Shown here: positions 33,656 to 44,934 of the stretch, in pieces
How positions within the stretch are numbered: position 1 is the first letter of the stretch
Layout of the letters: every line of letters begins with the position of its first letter
Assembly: GCA_029582165.1 (NCBI GenBank)
Contig: CM055892.1
Span: 2,265,347-2,329,346, forward strand
From: Portulaca oleracea
Lineage: Eukaryota; Streptophyta; Magnoliopsida; Caryophyllales; Portulacaceae
Direction: 5' to 3'
DNA length: 64,000 bases
The notes under the pieces: model-generated
The model's database searches: none
Told to the model about the DNA's origin: nothing
Seen by the model: only the letters and a program-made list of their open reading frames with translations
Translations under genes and position numbers: made by a program

Positions 33656-35096
33656 CTAATCCTGCTTGAGTTTCTTTCCAGACTCTAGAATAGTGTTTGA
33701 CCCAGATCCTTCACTTTGTGTAGACGCTCTTCGTTGTCTTTTCTTGGCAGCATAGTCACTGGGGGCTTTCTCTTTGCCTTTCCCAGTAGTTTTAGGGGTC
33801 GTTTGAGTCACTGGTGGATTCAATTCTTTTTCTTCATCTTCCTTTAACTGCTCCCTAGTAGCGGAATCTTTTTCAAGTATCCAATGGCGATAAGCTGTAG
33901 ATACATAGTTACTTCCACCTGTTGTAGGAACAGTGAGAATTGACCTGCTCATCCAATAGTCTTGCCAAGATCTAACCTTTGCAGCATCGTTTGTGATGGC
34001 CTTAGGGTTAGGAGGAATGCAGTCAAGTGTAGGGATCCTTTGTTTTCTTCTTATCTGACGCCTAGCCCGTTCGGGGAAGTAATAAGTGGTATGCGTTAGA
34101 CCCACAAGCCGCACAAAAGGGCATCGGTGGTCAACGGTTACCACCTCCCTTATTCTCCACCAGGTGATATGCCACTTAACGATCATCTCCTCAATGAACC
34201 ACTTCAACCACTTGTCCGTAGAGCGCTCCTTGTACTTACGGGCACGTTGGCAAAACTGGGTCATCTGGAATGTGGGCTCGTTCTTCGGAGGAGCCAAGAA
34301 GCGAGTGTGCTCCATCAACCATATCTGTAAGGAAAGAAAAGAGAAAGTTAGAGTTTACGACAAAGTGGGTCCACGCGGATTCCCGGGGAGGAAGATCCAC
34401 GCGGATTTGTAGGTGGTAATTTGGGTGATAGGAGTAAAATCCGCGTGGATTTCGGTGAAAATAGGAGATTCGAGAGAGAGTTACCTGAAGAAGCAGGGGG
34501 CTTCCTGAGAATTCGCCCTTGGGTTCTTCACAAAGTCGATCCAGGCACAAGATGGTCTCAGCTACTATCATGGGTGCTAGATTTTGATCATCACGGAGGC
34601 TCTCACTAATATTAATTAGCGAAGCCGGACCGCTATTTGTACCACCATGGTAGAAACAAAATCCTCCCAACAAACACAGAACTAAAGCCCTAGTTCTTCT
34701 CTCAACGTTGTCACTTCTTTTGAGTAAAGAAATTAAAGGCAGAAAGTTTACCCTTTCACCTTCTAAAATTCTTTCTAGGTTGTCTTTCTCTAGGCCAAGA
34801 AGGGAGGTATACCTAGGGGCGGTATTCCTAGAAGAAGTCGGGATTACGGGTGTTGAAGTGAATTTGAAACCTAGTATTGCACCGAATTCTTCAGGGAGAG
34901 GGCACAGTTCTTTTTCCCCAAACCTAATTAGGTGAAGCTCAGAGTCCCAAAATTCAGCAGCGGCCCTCAAGAAATCCCACATAATCCTCACCTGCCTTAG
35001 GCTAATTAGGGTATGAAGATTGTATCTCTTCAATTCTTCTTTTTCAGCATACGGAAGGGAGAGCATCCATCGTTCTAGCTCTTTCTCGAACGACAT
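33656..35096 (-). CDS. Antisense DUF7745-type gene of element C (2 exons, intact, 426 aa)
   Basis: Exon 1 is 35096-34485 (204 codons from MSFEKELERWML), exon 2 is 34324-33656 (222 codons plus stop). The 160-bp intron has a CTTCAG|GTAACT donor and a TTCCTTACAG acceptor, phase 0. Joined, it gives SPLLLQ-IWLMEHTR, matching the element B homologue at the same intron position. Residues ~50-90 carry FWDSELHLIRFG-ELCPLPEEF, ~140-160 ALVLCLLGGFCFYH, ~180 APMIVAETILCLD: the DUF7745 pattern. The exon 2 part has FCQRARKYK and YYFPERARR; the last ~50 residues are Lys/Arg-rich (AAKKRQRR), a likely nuclear localisation signal. Function unknown. No stop or frameshift, unlike gag-pol of the same copy. The intron itself holds three copies of the palindrome of the element. 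Confidence 0.82.
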
Positions 35097-36046
35097 ATTT
35101 TTGGTAGTAAATTGGGTCTCACGCGGATTTTGGAAAATTGGCCAAGCCAAAAGACAGGTGTAGGGGAAATTTGTGATGATATAGGAGGTAGATCTTCGCG
35201 GATTTTATAGGGCGGAAGTCCACATGCAGTGTTATGGTGGTAGCAAAAGTCCATCCGGAATACTAATCCATATAAAAATCAAAGACTCGGTTGGCAATTC
35301 AAGTGGGATAAGTTTCGGATCGCAGTAGAAGTCCTACAGACTTAGGATCCTCGCGGATTTGTTAGCAAGTTGGTCCACGTGCATTTTGGGCCAAGTACTA
35401 TGATCCGCGCGGATTTTGCAGCTTTTGGGCCAAACACAGGTCCACGCAGATTTGTGAGCAAGTGGGTCCTCGCGGATCTGGGTCCACGCGGATCTGGTCC
35501 ACGCGGATCTGGGTCCACGCGGATCTTGTCCGGATCTGGGTCCGTGTGGATTCAAGACTGCATGGATTTTGGACGGACAAAAGTCGCGCGAGTCTTTGGG
35601 CCGTCATTTGAGCCTGCATAGATTTGGGTCGGCCACGAGTCCACGCAGATTTTGGCTGAACAAAGGTTCACGCGGATTTGTTACTACTTGGGATCACGCG
35701 GATTTAGGTCGGAGTTAAGTTTAGGATAATCCTCGTGGATTTGTCGAGTTTTAGACCCGAATTACTTATTTGCAAAAGAACTTGTTATTTTTGGTGTAAT
35801 CAAGATTTATCCGCTCCTGACAATATTTATAGAAATCAACTCTTGTTTTGACCACAGCTCAACGTTCTGTCTTAATTGTTTCGTTTTGCATCGCATGTAG
35901 TCTTAGTTTTTTTTTTTTAGTCATAGTGATAATAATAAAAAAAGAGAGCATTCATACATTAGCATTTGCATCAATGTTTGCATCTGGGATAGTTCATAGG
36001 TTTAATAAAAAAAAAACAGTCTAAGCATTATACATGGAAAAATTTC
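35097..36046. repeat. Palindrome cluster upstream of the antisense DUF7745 gene
   Basis: About 15 TCC-NCGC-GGA motifs between 35110 and 35740, densest at 35440-35530 where copies follow every 17-22 bp (GGTCCACGCGGATCTGG repeated). This is the presumed promoter side of the DUF7745 gene and the 3' side of the PMD gene. The remainder is AT-rich. Confidence 0.8.
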
Positions 36047-38949
36047 TCAATCGTCATCTCCCTCATCCGAAACCAAGTCTATATATTCTGGGCCCGAGAA
36101 ACCAAAGCGTCGGCCCGGTAGGGGAGCAGGATCTTGCCCAGTGAAGAAGTTCCATCCATCAGCTGCCCAAGACGAAGAGGGTTGAGTCGAATCTGGTTGA
36201 TATCCTCCGGCGGTGGGTTCTTCATTCCACGAAGAACTGGGAGTGTCATAAGAATGAACTCGCCCGGATTCATCAACATGGAAAGAACCCGGGTAGTGCC
36301 CTTGCAAGACAGGAGCCTGCAAAACTGGAGTTAGACTCCAATTGTCATCATATTCTTTCTTGACCGGTTCCTCCTTACCCAAGAAGTATGAAGAAGACGA
36401 GTCGAAGAAGCTAGTGGTAGCCGGAATAGGAGTCTCTGGGGGGACGTCCTTAAAGTCCACAGACGATCGACGAACATCATGCGACCAGCTCTGTTGAGAG
36501 TAGTCAGGGTATCCTCGGGAAATAGACATGTTACCAAACAGTTGCTCCAAGGCAGAAGTGTCAGAGGCTTGCGAAGTATCACTTTCGCTAAGACATCTCC
36601 CATAAGCGCGTGTTCGAGATGATCCTCGAGCAGATATAAAACCCATATTACTAGAGGATCCGGCAGAATGTTCAGCTTCATCTTCAGGAATTACTGGAAT
36701 ATTGGGAACATAACTATGGAGTTGAGATCCATAGGTAGTCATTCCACCACTACTACTCGACGGATCCGCGCCAGGTGTTGTATAAGAGCCTCCTCCTCCC
36801 AAGTCAATATCCTGCCAATTGTTACCCTCTTCTTCATCTTCATCGCCGGGATGATTGTCGTCCTGTGCGTAAAAAGCAATGGGTATGGCTCCTCCTCCGC
36901 CCAGGTCGTGATCATGAGCATCATCATCTTCATCATCGTCATGGGCATCGTGACCTCCAGGGCCCCTACCATGGTGATGATGACGCCCCCCACCAGGGTG
37001 ATGCCCTCTACCTCCGCCTCCGCCGCGGCGAGGTCCAAAACCCATGCGACGCCGAAATCGTCTCCTCATATCTTGGAGCTCGTCGCAAAGGCCGTAGATA
37101 AGAGCGATAGCCTCCGTGGTTTGCTCCCGACTCCACTACAAGAAATTTCGTTCCACAAAGTCAAATTCAGAGATAGCAAGAGTAAAAGTTATTCGTTATA
37201 ATAGAAGCAAGAGCCTTACGCCAGGACTGTTTGAGGACAAAGGAAGCTCGGGACAGTTTCTTCTTCGACGCCTCAAGCCAAGAGGGTTAGGAACCTGCGG
37301 CGTTCCAGTATCCTGCAGGTTAATCAAATTAGCCACAGTGTGAAAACATGAATGCATGAATAGATCATCGTTGTACTTACCATGGGCCCCATAAGGCGCG
37401 ATCGAATGGAGGTTACATAGTCAGCACCCATGATGAGCAGATGACCAATGGGGATCCCCATAAGGTTGACCTCGAGCTCTTCAAAGGTCAAAGAGCGAGG
37501 ATAGAACATTTTCGCTGGGGGATCTACCGGCACCCGAGGAGGCCATACATGCATACATTGGTGGGTGACCCTCTCGCCACAATACCAGATGAAAGTGAAA
37601 GGGCCTTCAAATAGGACCCTCCGGCAGTTGATCTCTTGTATGATATCGAGATCTGGAAGTTGATCTTCCGTAACCTCATAGGCAGCCCAAGGGTTCAAGG
37701 CACACTGAATATGGGTTAGTTGATAATTTAAGCACATCAAAGACAGGATGGAAAAGAAAGGAAGAGGTCACACCTGTCCGGGATTATTCAGCAGGCCACG
37801 AAAGAGCTCCAGATGCTCTACCCGACGCTTTCTCTCCAACAAATCATCACTCCCCCAGCGGAGAGCGATCGGGAAGACATCTCCAGCAGTAGACTTGGGA
37901 GAAAGCCCCTCAAAATACTCATAAAACCAAATCTGCGAGAAAGGAAGGTTTAGTACTTGAATTTCAGTGAGGGAATGAAGGATAAAAGAAGAGAGGTACC
38001 TCAATGACTTTCCACAAGCCAGAAAGATAGGTGTTGTTCTGTTCAAGTTTTGACTTAGGGACCCGCACCCCAGAACGGAGTCCACGAAAGAGGCATGTAT
38101 AAGCCGCGGCTCCCCAGGCAAGATTATGTAGGTTATCTAGATTTTCTAGATTCCCTAAATAATGGAAATAGACACGACTACCGCGCTCCGCGAAGATGGT
38201 GGTGCATAAGAAGATAGCAAGTATCACTCGCCGCCTCTGAGCATCAGTATAAGCTTCATCCCAGAAGTTGCCCTTCTGAACTTCGTCGAAAAGAATAGAG
38301 TATCTGAAACTTCGATTGTCATGTACGGTAGCCATAATGGGACCAAACAGAGCCAATTGCTGGGCCTTGTTGTTACCCAAAACATCGGAGTAATACAGGG
38401 GATCACCACCAAAAGATAGACCAGTAATCATAGCAAAATCCAAAGGGGTGATGGTCATTTCATACTCGGGGAAGTGAAAGGTATTGGTTGTATCCCAAAA
38501 CCGTTCACTTAATGCACGTACGACACAGTGGCCAGTAGGTTCTCGCATGGCATGCAGAGCGTTGAGTAGATGGCCAAGTCCAGCGTCTCGGATAATGTTT
38601 TTGGCGGGATAGTCTAGCTGCTCCAGTTCGTCCAGCAACTTCATTACTTTCCCTATAGCCCCACAGGCTTGGATGTTATCCGCCTGCAAGGTAACACAAT
38701 ACGTGATAAAAAAAAAAAAAAAAAAAAAAACTACGGGACGTCAGCTTAACACCATAATGGGTAAAGAAAATTACATACCGGGATTTGTGTCGCATAATGA
38801 GAAATGTGGGTGGTTCGACAATACAAGAGGTCATGACCGTCCCATTGATCAGGACCGGCCCACTCCCTGCTCATGTTGCCCTTTTGGGCTATGTCAGCAG
38901 CCCACGCTGCGTTCTTAGGGTGATATTTCCCGGGTTTTGTCGAAGGCAT
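36047..38949 (-). CDS. Antisense plant-mobile-domain (PMD) gene of element C (6 exons, intact, 839 aa)
   Basis: Exons on the minus strand: 38949-38779, 38683-38000, 37932-37774, 37704-37381, 37312-37220, 37135-36047. All five introns (95, 67, 69, 68 and 84 bp) have GT...AG ends and are phase 0, and the product (57+228+53+108+31+362 residues) has no stop. Exon 1 has AGPDQWDGHDLL. Exon 2 is the PMD core: RFWDTTNTFHFP, MTITPLDFAMITGLSFGGDPL, WGAAAYTCLFRGL, LSGLWKVIE. Exons 3-4 continue it (IWFYEYF, HVWPPRVPVDPP). Exon 6 begins RRRFRRR, then Gly/His/Asp-rich low complexity and a long Ser/Pro-rich acidic tail. Host PMD proteins MAIN/MAIL1 act in the nucleus in silencing and genome integrity; the role of retroelement copies is unknown. 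Start chosen at the first Met of the exon reading into the domain. Confidence 0.82.
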
Positions 38950-40500
38950 ACTGCAAGCAATACTCAACTCAAGCGTAAACTTCTCAAATGCTCGAGCAAA
39001 GTAAGAAAATAAGTTGGAGACAAAATGAAGAAAAATTTCCCAAGTTGCGCAAAGCTAATACGGAATTGACAAAATATGAAATTTTGTACCAGAGTTATCA
39101 AAGCTCCTCGCGGATTTTACTACTCAGAACAGGGGAGGTCCGCGCGGATTTGGGCCAAGTAAATTTTTGTTTGGCCCGGCTTAGTTGAGCTCCACGCGGA
39201 TCCAGCAGCAAAACGGAAGGAGGTCCAAAACTTAATCTTATTGGATTTAAGTTCAAGACTTGACAGCGCATGCATGGGTCGGGTCGAATCCACGCGGATT
39301 TGTTACCCACCACACATATAATTTTTCAAACATAATTTCATGGCATGCCCAAACAAAAAAGCTCAAATAAAACAGGGAAAATTCTCAATTGCAACTAGAG
39401 TCCCCGCGGATTTCAGCCACAAAACAGAGCAAATATTCCCAACTGCAACTGAAATCCACGCGGATTTCAACAACGAAACAGGAAAAATTCTCAAACTGCA
39501 GTTGGGATCCAGCGGATTTCAGTGACAAAACAAGAGCAAAAATGACTCATTTGCAAATGAAATCCTCGCGGATTTCTGCCACTAAAATGCAACAAGAATG
39601 TTTAACTACGCAAAGTACTTGAAATTCTGAAGCTCAAAGTTCTCAACCGCCACTAAAATCCACGAGGATTTCAGCCACGGTACAACTCAAACTATAAATC
39701 TAGCTTAGCACTTTTGAACAAGTACAGCTTTGATGCATTTACCTGTTGAGCTACAGACTGGAGTCACGCGGATTTTGGCAGAAGTTTGGCTCAAATTCAG
39801 CCCGGTTCCACGCAGCTCCACGCGGATTTTGGGTTTTCGACAATTCAATACAATCGGTTTTTTCTTGAAGCTTCGCGCGGACCTGAGTACATTAGGATGA
39901 TTTTTGAGGTTCCACGCGGATTTGGGTTGCGCGGATCTGGGTTTTTGAGACTCAAGTTCAAAAAGTGGCTCTAGCTCAAGTTCAAAGAAAAGAAAGACCA
40001 AACAACTTACCCGGTTACAATGTTGCTTGGATTCGCGCGGATCTAGCTGGAGATATGGAGGGAGTCACGCGGATTTCTGCTGAAATCTGCAAATACTAGA
40101 GTTTGAGCACAAGGTTGAAGATGAAGATAGTGAGCTGGTGAAAACTTACCCAGATATAGCTTGGGCTCGAGCTCCACGCGGATTTCTTCCAAAGGTTGAA
40201 GAGCCTTGTCTACCAGTGTGAGCTCCACGCGGATTTGCTCTTCGAAAGGCCTGGCTTCGCGCGGATTCCAGTTGAAATGGAGTGGAAGGAGAATATGAGT
40301 GGGTGAAAGAAGAGAGTTTGAATGAATGGTTGAACATGAATGAAGATAATGGACATAAATGGAAGGGGAGTATCCTTATCCTACTTTCATCTTATTTTTA
40401 TCATATTTTTCATTTTATTTTATTTTATTTTATTTCATCTTTTCTTTTTTTTTCTCTTTTCTATTTTTTATGCTTACAAAATTTGTCCTTTTCAGAAGAA
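38950..40500. repeat. Palindrome cluster upstream of the antisense PMD gene
   Basis: About 20 TCC-NCGC-GGA motifs from 39107 to 40266, commonly every 40-80 bp. This is the presumed promoter side of the PMD gene. From 40380 to 40480 a T-rich tract. No coding recognised. Confidence 0.8.
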
Positions 40501-40507
40501 AATGTAT

Positions 40508-40785
40508 CAAGCCTGGACGATATCCAGCAACCATGCTAGCAGCGGACTAACTCCGGATAATTTTTCAAGCTACCCTTGAAAGTCGAAGCCTGGACAACAT
40601 CCAGCAATTACACCAGCATCGGACTACCTCCGGTCGGATCCAAGCTACCCTTGGATAACTCAGCCTGGACAATATCCAGCAATCAAAGTTAACAATTGGA
40701 CTACCTCCAGTTAACTACAACGTTCTTTTCAAGATATATACTTTGACTTTCGTCTTACCTCACTCGACCAAAGTGGGGCCTAATC
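40508..40785 (+). repeat. 75-bp tandem repeat and polypurine tract of element C
   Basis: Three copies start near 40510, 40587 and 40661 with GCCTGGACRAYATCCAGCAA; later words such as GGACTACCTCCGG and AAGCTACCCTTG recur. The PPT CCAAAGTGGGG (40768-40778) follows, separated from the LTR by seven bases. Confidence 0.8.
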
Positions 40786-42319
40786 AGTAGACACCAAAGT
40801 AATGTTCTAGACCAGAAAATACGGCATCTGCAATCTGATCGATTAAAATCTGGCGGATTTGCTCGAGCAGCACCAGAAAATTCTTGTGGATTAACCCAGG
40901 AAAAACCTCGCGGATTTCGGGCCATCCAAAGACAAATCGATACAAATCCTGGCGGAATTCCCAGACCAATCCAAGAAGATCCACGCGGATTTTCCAGGCC
41001 GGCCCAGCACAAATCCTCGCGGATTTACCCAGTACCACGCGGATCCGGGCCAAAATTCAGCCTGGAGTCTCGCGGATCCGGGCCAAAATTCAGCCTGGAG
41101 TCTCGCGGATCCCGGCCAAAGTTCAGCCCAAAATTCAATGGGAGTCACGCGGATTTGGGCCAAATTTTCATCAGATCAGCCTGGTTCAAGTCCACGCGGA
41201 TTTGGGCCTAATTTTCATCGGATCGACAATAAATCCACGCGGATCTCACTTGTCCACCCGAAAAATCTTGTGGATCAAATTATTCGACCCACATGAAAAT
41301 CACGCGGTTGCGATTTTGTCAACCAAGCGCGCGGATTTCGGTGTCGACAGCTGCCGACCCCACTACTTGGAATCCACGCGGATTTCCAGCGAAAGAGGAG
41401 GCAACTGCTGTGATCTGACTCTGACCTCCGTCTATAAAAGGATCCGCGCGGATCCTGCAAAGGGGGAGGGCGGAGAGAATTCTGAAGAAAAAAAGCAAGA
41501 GAGCCAAATACTGAAATTCCACGCGGATTTCTGCACTATACCTCTGCAATTCTGAGCCATTTTGGGTGAAAATTTTCGGGTATTTTTGGAGGAATTGCGC
41601 GGATTTGCGAAGGATTGGTAGGGCGCCTTCATTCTTCGTACTTGCATTTTTCGTATTTGGGGAATTGCGCGGATTTGTGTTTTTTTTTTGTTCAGTTTTC
41701 GTATTTGGTAGATCAGATTGTAAAATGTAGTTTAATCACCCCGCCCGCTGTAATTTAATTTTCGAATTTGTTTAAACCTCATTAAAAGTTCTATGCATGT
41801 TTTTTTATTCCGCGTGACAACCTTTTTTACTTTTTTTTTAATAAACCCGACCCAGTAAGGGCCGCTGCGGCGGACGATGCATGGGCACCCCCCTACATCG
41901 ATACCTTTACCCCCGGATCCGAATTTTGGTTCGAGACCGGAGTCATTTTTTTGTTTTTGTTAATTTTGATTAAAAATTAACTGGCGACTCCTTTTTTTTC
42001 TTTTTATGCAAATTAATATTTTTCAGGCCTAGCACGTCACTCCGGTTTCAGTACCCTTAACCCGGATAGGAAAGTCGACCCAAAACACTGTTCAGGAATC
42101 CGCATAGATTTCCAGTCGGTGGCACAGAATCTTGTCGAGAAATCGCGTGGATTTACGGTCGATGTTGAGAAACCGTTAAAATCGCGTGGATTTACGGTCG
42201 ATCAAGCTCGCCTAATCGATTCTAATAATGAGAAACCGTTAAAATTTGTACCCTAAGCAACCCTACGTCGATTCGACACTCCGCGGGGGACCGTGCCCTC
42301 CGGGGCCGCGGGCCCTACA
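40786..42319 (+). mobile_element. 3' LTR of element C (1,534 bp)
   Basis: It aligns with the 5' LTR end to end, ends GGGCCCTACA and is followed by the CTATG duplication. Its first base is A where the 5' LTR has T. Differences from the 5' LTR are concentrated in two or three patches rather than spread evenly. Confidence 0.92.
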
Positions 42320-42324
42320 CTATG

Positions 42325-43347
42325 TAATAACCCGACCCTAACCCAATATGACTAAGCTAATTAATGAGTTTAATTAACTAAAATCGCGTATTTCAATTCA
42401 GCTAACTGTTTGTGTTTTTGCAGGACTCGAGCAATGCAACTCCCGCTACACATTAGATTAATATTTTATGTATAAAATTATTTGTGTGACAACTTTTGTT
42501 ATTTAAATTAATCTCGAAACATTCGAGATACTTATTGGATTATATTTGATCATACCGATTGAATTATTGATATTAATAATACTACTGTTATTTTTTTTTT
42601 AAATTTCAAATCTATTTCGCTTTTCCATTTTATTTCAAGTACTTCGTCTATTATTTTAATTTCGTAAAAATCTTACTTTTGAGATCTGAAAGTAGTATTC
42701 TTGAGTTGGTAGAATAGTAATATCATTAAGAAGAGAAAGATTGACAACTTTAGTATTTTTTTTCAGTTAGGCCTTGGCAAGTAAATTATACTTATTTGCC
42801 TTTTTCAAAACTAGATACATAACCATATTCTTTCTTAGTAACATGTTGACGCCCTCTGCCCAACTCTCTGTCCCTGCTTCTTGTCTATGTTCTGTCCAGC
42901 CATGCCACTAGAAAATGGTCGCAGTCCTCGCAGCATGCATCGAGACCATCAACCGCCACTGTCTCCCATCACCCTCTTAGTTTTTTTTTGTTGGTTCCCT
43001 CTGGCCCTGTATCTCCCTCTTTCCCTTTGCTCATGTCTCGCACTCAGGCGGCTCTCATCGACGATCAGTCGACGCTGGCCACAGCGGGCGGTCGCTAGGA
43101 CCACCGGCGTCCTCCAGTTGGGGGTCACTGCACCAACACACCAACCCAACCCACCTCTCCATGCTTTCTCCTCTTATTTGAAGTGTGGTTCATGAGGTTG
43201 TTAATGCTCTCCGCTCAAGTCCTCTCAAGACTTCAGGATGTTTTACCTACAAGCAACTAAAGGTACGCATATTGTCTGTACCCTACCCAAATTCACTTAT
43301 TTGAGTTCAAGTAAGCTTGCACATTAATTTAATATGGTCAATTATTA
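42325..43347. other. DNA right of element C
   Basis: AT-rich to about 42840, then a C-rich 42850-43190 stretch with short open frames I do not trust, then a short open stretch around 43198-43263. It starts with ACCCGACCCTAACCC (42331-42345), the opposite orientation of the GGGTTCGG-rich tract left of element C. Confidence 0.45.
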
Positions 43348-44244
43348 TTTTATATAGGATTATTGGATGATAATACACTGAACTTCAAGAGTATTGGACA
43401 ATAATGCACTGAACTTTTTTCTTGGACTCTAATACACTGAACGGTGAGGGTATTGGATAATAACGCACTCAGACCATTCAGCTGGTGGTTGATGCAGTGC
43501 TTGTCCTACTTTGACGTGTCGTTTTGCTATTTTTTTCAGAATAAACATTTGTCGTGTAAAAAGTACACATAAGCAGGATGATTAATATATTTTTTTGAAA
43601 AAAAAATAAAAAAATGATACCTCAAAGTAGGACAGTCACCGTGTCAATTACCAACTAAATTGGTTTTGAATGCATTATTGTCCAATATCCTCAAAGTTCA
43701 GTGTATTAGAGTCCAAGAAAAAAGTTCAGTGCATTCTTGTCTAATATCCCTAAAGTTCAGTGTATTATCATCCAATAATCCTTTTATATATTTTTTGTCT
43801 CGCATAAATGTGCTCCCGATCCAAGTTACTTGTGCCAAAAGTGCACTACCCAAATCATAACCTGGCCTGTGTCAACCGGTTAACTCCGTCCGGACCTCCT
43901 CATCGGTCCGGGTATGCGCATATGAAGGCTTAGTCTGATGATCACTAGTAAGGAACCACTCACTTAATGTAAACCATGCAACACATATATATGTTATTAA
44001 TTAATTATTTTACTTCCTTTTCTATTGTTTTAAAATGAATTGAAATGAGCGAAATAAAATGAATTGCTTAAAGTGTATTAACTGTCTAAGGTTATGCGTA
44101 TTGAGGTTTTCTTGTGAAAATTATTTTTATGTTTTGTTTTTAGGTGGCGCTTCCAATACTAATAAGCCTATATCAAGTTTAGTTGCGTTGGAATCAGAAG
44201 GTCGTCTTTTGCTGGAATTACTTCATCCTTTCATGGCTAAGTGA
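43198..44244 (+). pseudogene. Possible remnant of a host gene 3' end (two short exons)
   Basis: An open segment 43198-43263 (VHEVVNALRSSPLKTSGCF...) ends at a good donor (AAAG|GTACGC). A second segment from an acceptor (TTTTTAG, about 44141) reads GGASNTNKPISSLVALESEG...HPFMAK and stops at TGA 44242-44244. The interval holds a MITE as an intron would. The reading frames of the two do not join at these exact splice sites, and I recognise neither peptide, so this is a candidate only. Confidence 0.25.
43357..43781. mobile_element. Mutator-type MITE (425 bp) with 9-bp duplication
   Basis: Flanked by TTTTATATA (43348-43356 and 43782-43790). Terminal inverted repeats start GGATTATTGGATGATAATAC and extend about 165 bp with good pairing, leaving an AT-rich centre. 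Within each arm the word TATTGGAYRATAAYRCACTGAAC recurs about every 30 bp. Confidence 0.9.
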
Positions 44245-44339
44245 TGCTTTGGAGTGTAGACTATGACTTTAAGAAATATTTATAAATTTCTTCCTTGGTG
44301 TTGTAATATGATAGCTTAAGAGTCTAGTCGGTATATTTG
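43791..44339. other. AT-rich DNA before the copia-type element
   Basis: Apart from the possible exon at about 44142-44244, nothing recognised. Confidence 0.5.
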
Positions 44340-44934
44340 CTAGTTGTTAAATTTCACTCAATTTGGTGAAACTAAAAGAGAGAAGAGGGAGAGAGATTTG
44401 AGAAATGATATTATTGATGAATCTCAACTCAAGAAATACAAGGGGGAGAGGTAGGTTATATATAACCAACCTCCCTAACAAACCAAGAAACAAGATAAAA
44501 GAAAACAAAGAAATAAAATTGTGAAAAAATTGGAAATACAAGATTTACTAATCCTAACACCCCCCCTCAAATTGGAGGGTGTCAAAACTCCAATTTGCCA
44601 CAATGGAAATCTTGAACTTTAACTCCAACAGCTTCCTCGTCATCACCACGATTCGTAATAACGGGTGAAATGGACGTAGATATGGAAGAACTTCGTGGAG
44701 TCAAATGACGAAAGATAGATTGCCGAACTTTTCCAGGTATTGAAGTTGTCTCCGGCGAATATATTGGCCATGAGAGACTATCCCTGGTTGATCGGACAAG
44801 ATAACGAAAAGAGGATCAATCATAATCCTTTTTACCAAACATAGTGAATGAAAGGGAAATCTTCACCAAATTGCACACATCAAGCTAGCCAAATCTCCTT
44901 GCCTTCCAACTGCAAATGGAAACCTACCCAGATA

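Larger units (their letters stand above)
22678..42319 (+). mobile_element. Element C: 19.6-kb Tat-lineage Ty3/gypsy element with two antisense genes
   Basis: Bounded by perfect CTATG duplications (22673-22677 and 42320-42324). Order: 5' LTR, PBS, 1.5-kb hairpin-rich leader, gag, protease, RT, RNase H, integrase, motif-rich spacer, antisense DUF7745 gene, motif-rich spacer, antisense PMD gene, motif-rich spacer, 75-bp tandem repeats, PPT and 3' LTR. The long leader, DNGS-type protease and additional RNase H place it in the Tat (Ogre/Retand) lineage. Gag-pol has at least four stops and several frameshifts, so this copy cannot move autonomously, while both antisense genes read through intact. 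Confidence 0.93.

Noticed and set aside
36047..38949. PMD gene read as a host MAIN/MAIL gene
   Set aside because: It lies between integrase and 3' LTR within the CTATG-bounded element, and element B has a homologue in the same place.
42881..43195. 104-residue open frame
   Set aside because: Pro/Ser/Leu-rich chance frame in C-rich DNA without recognised domain; an equally long frame exists on the other strand.
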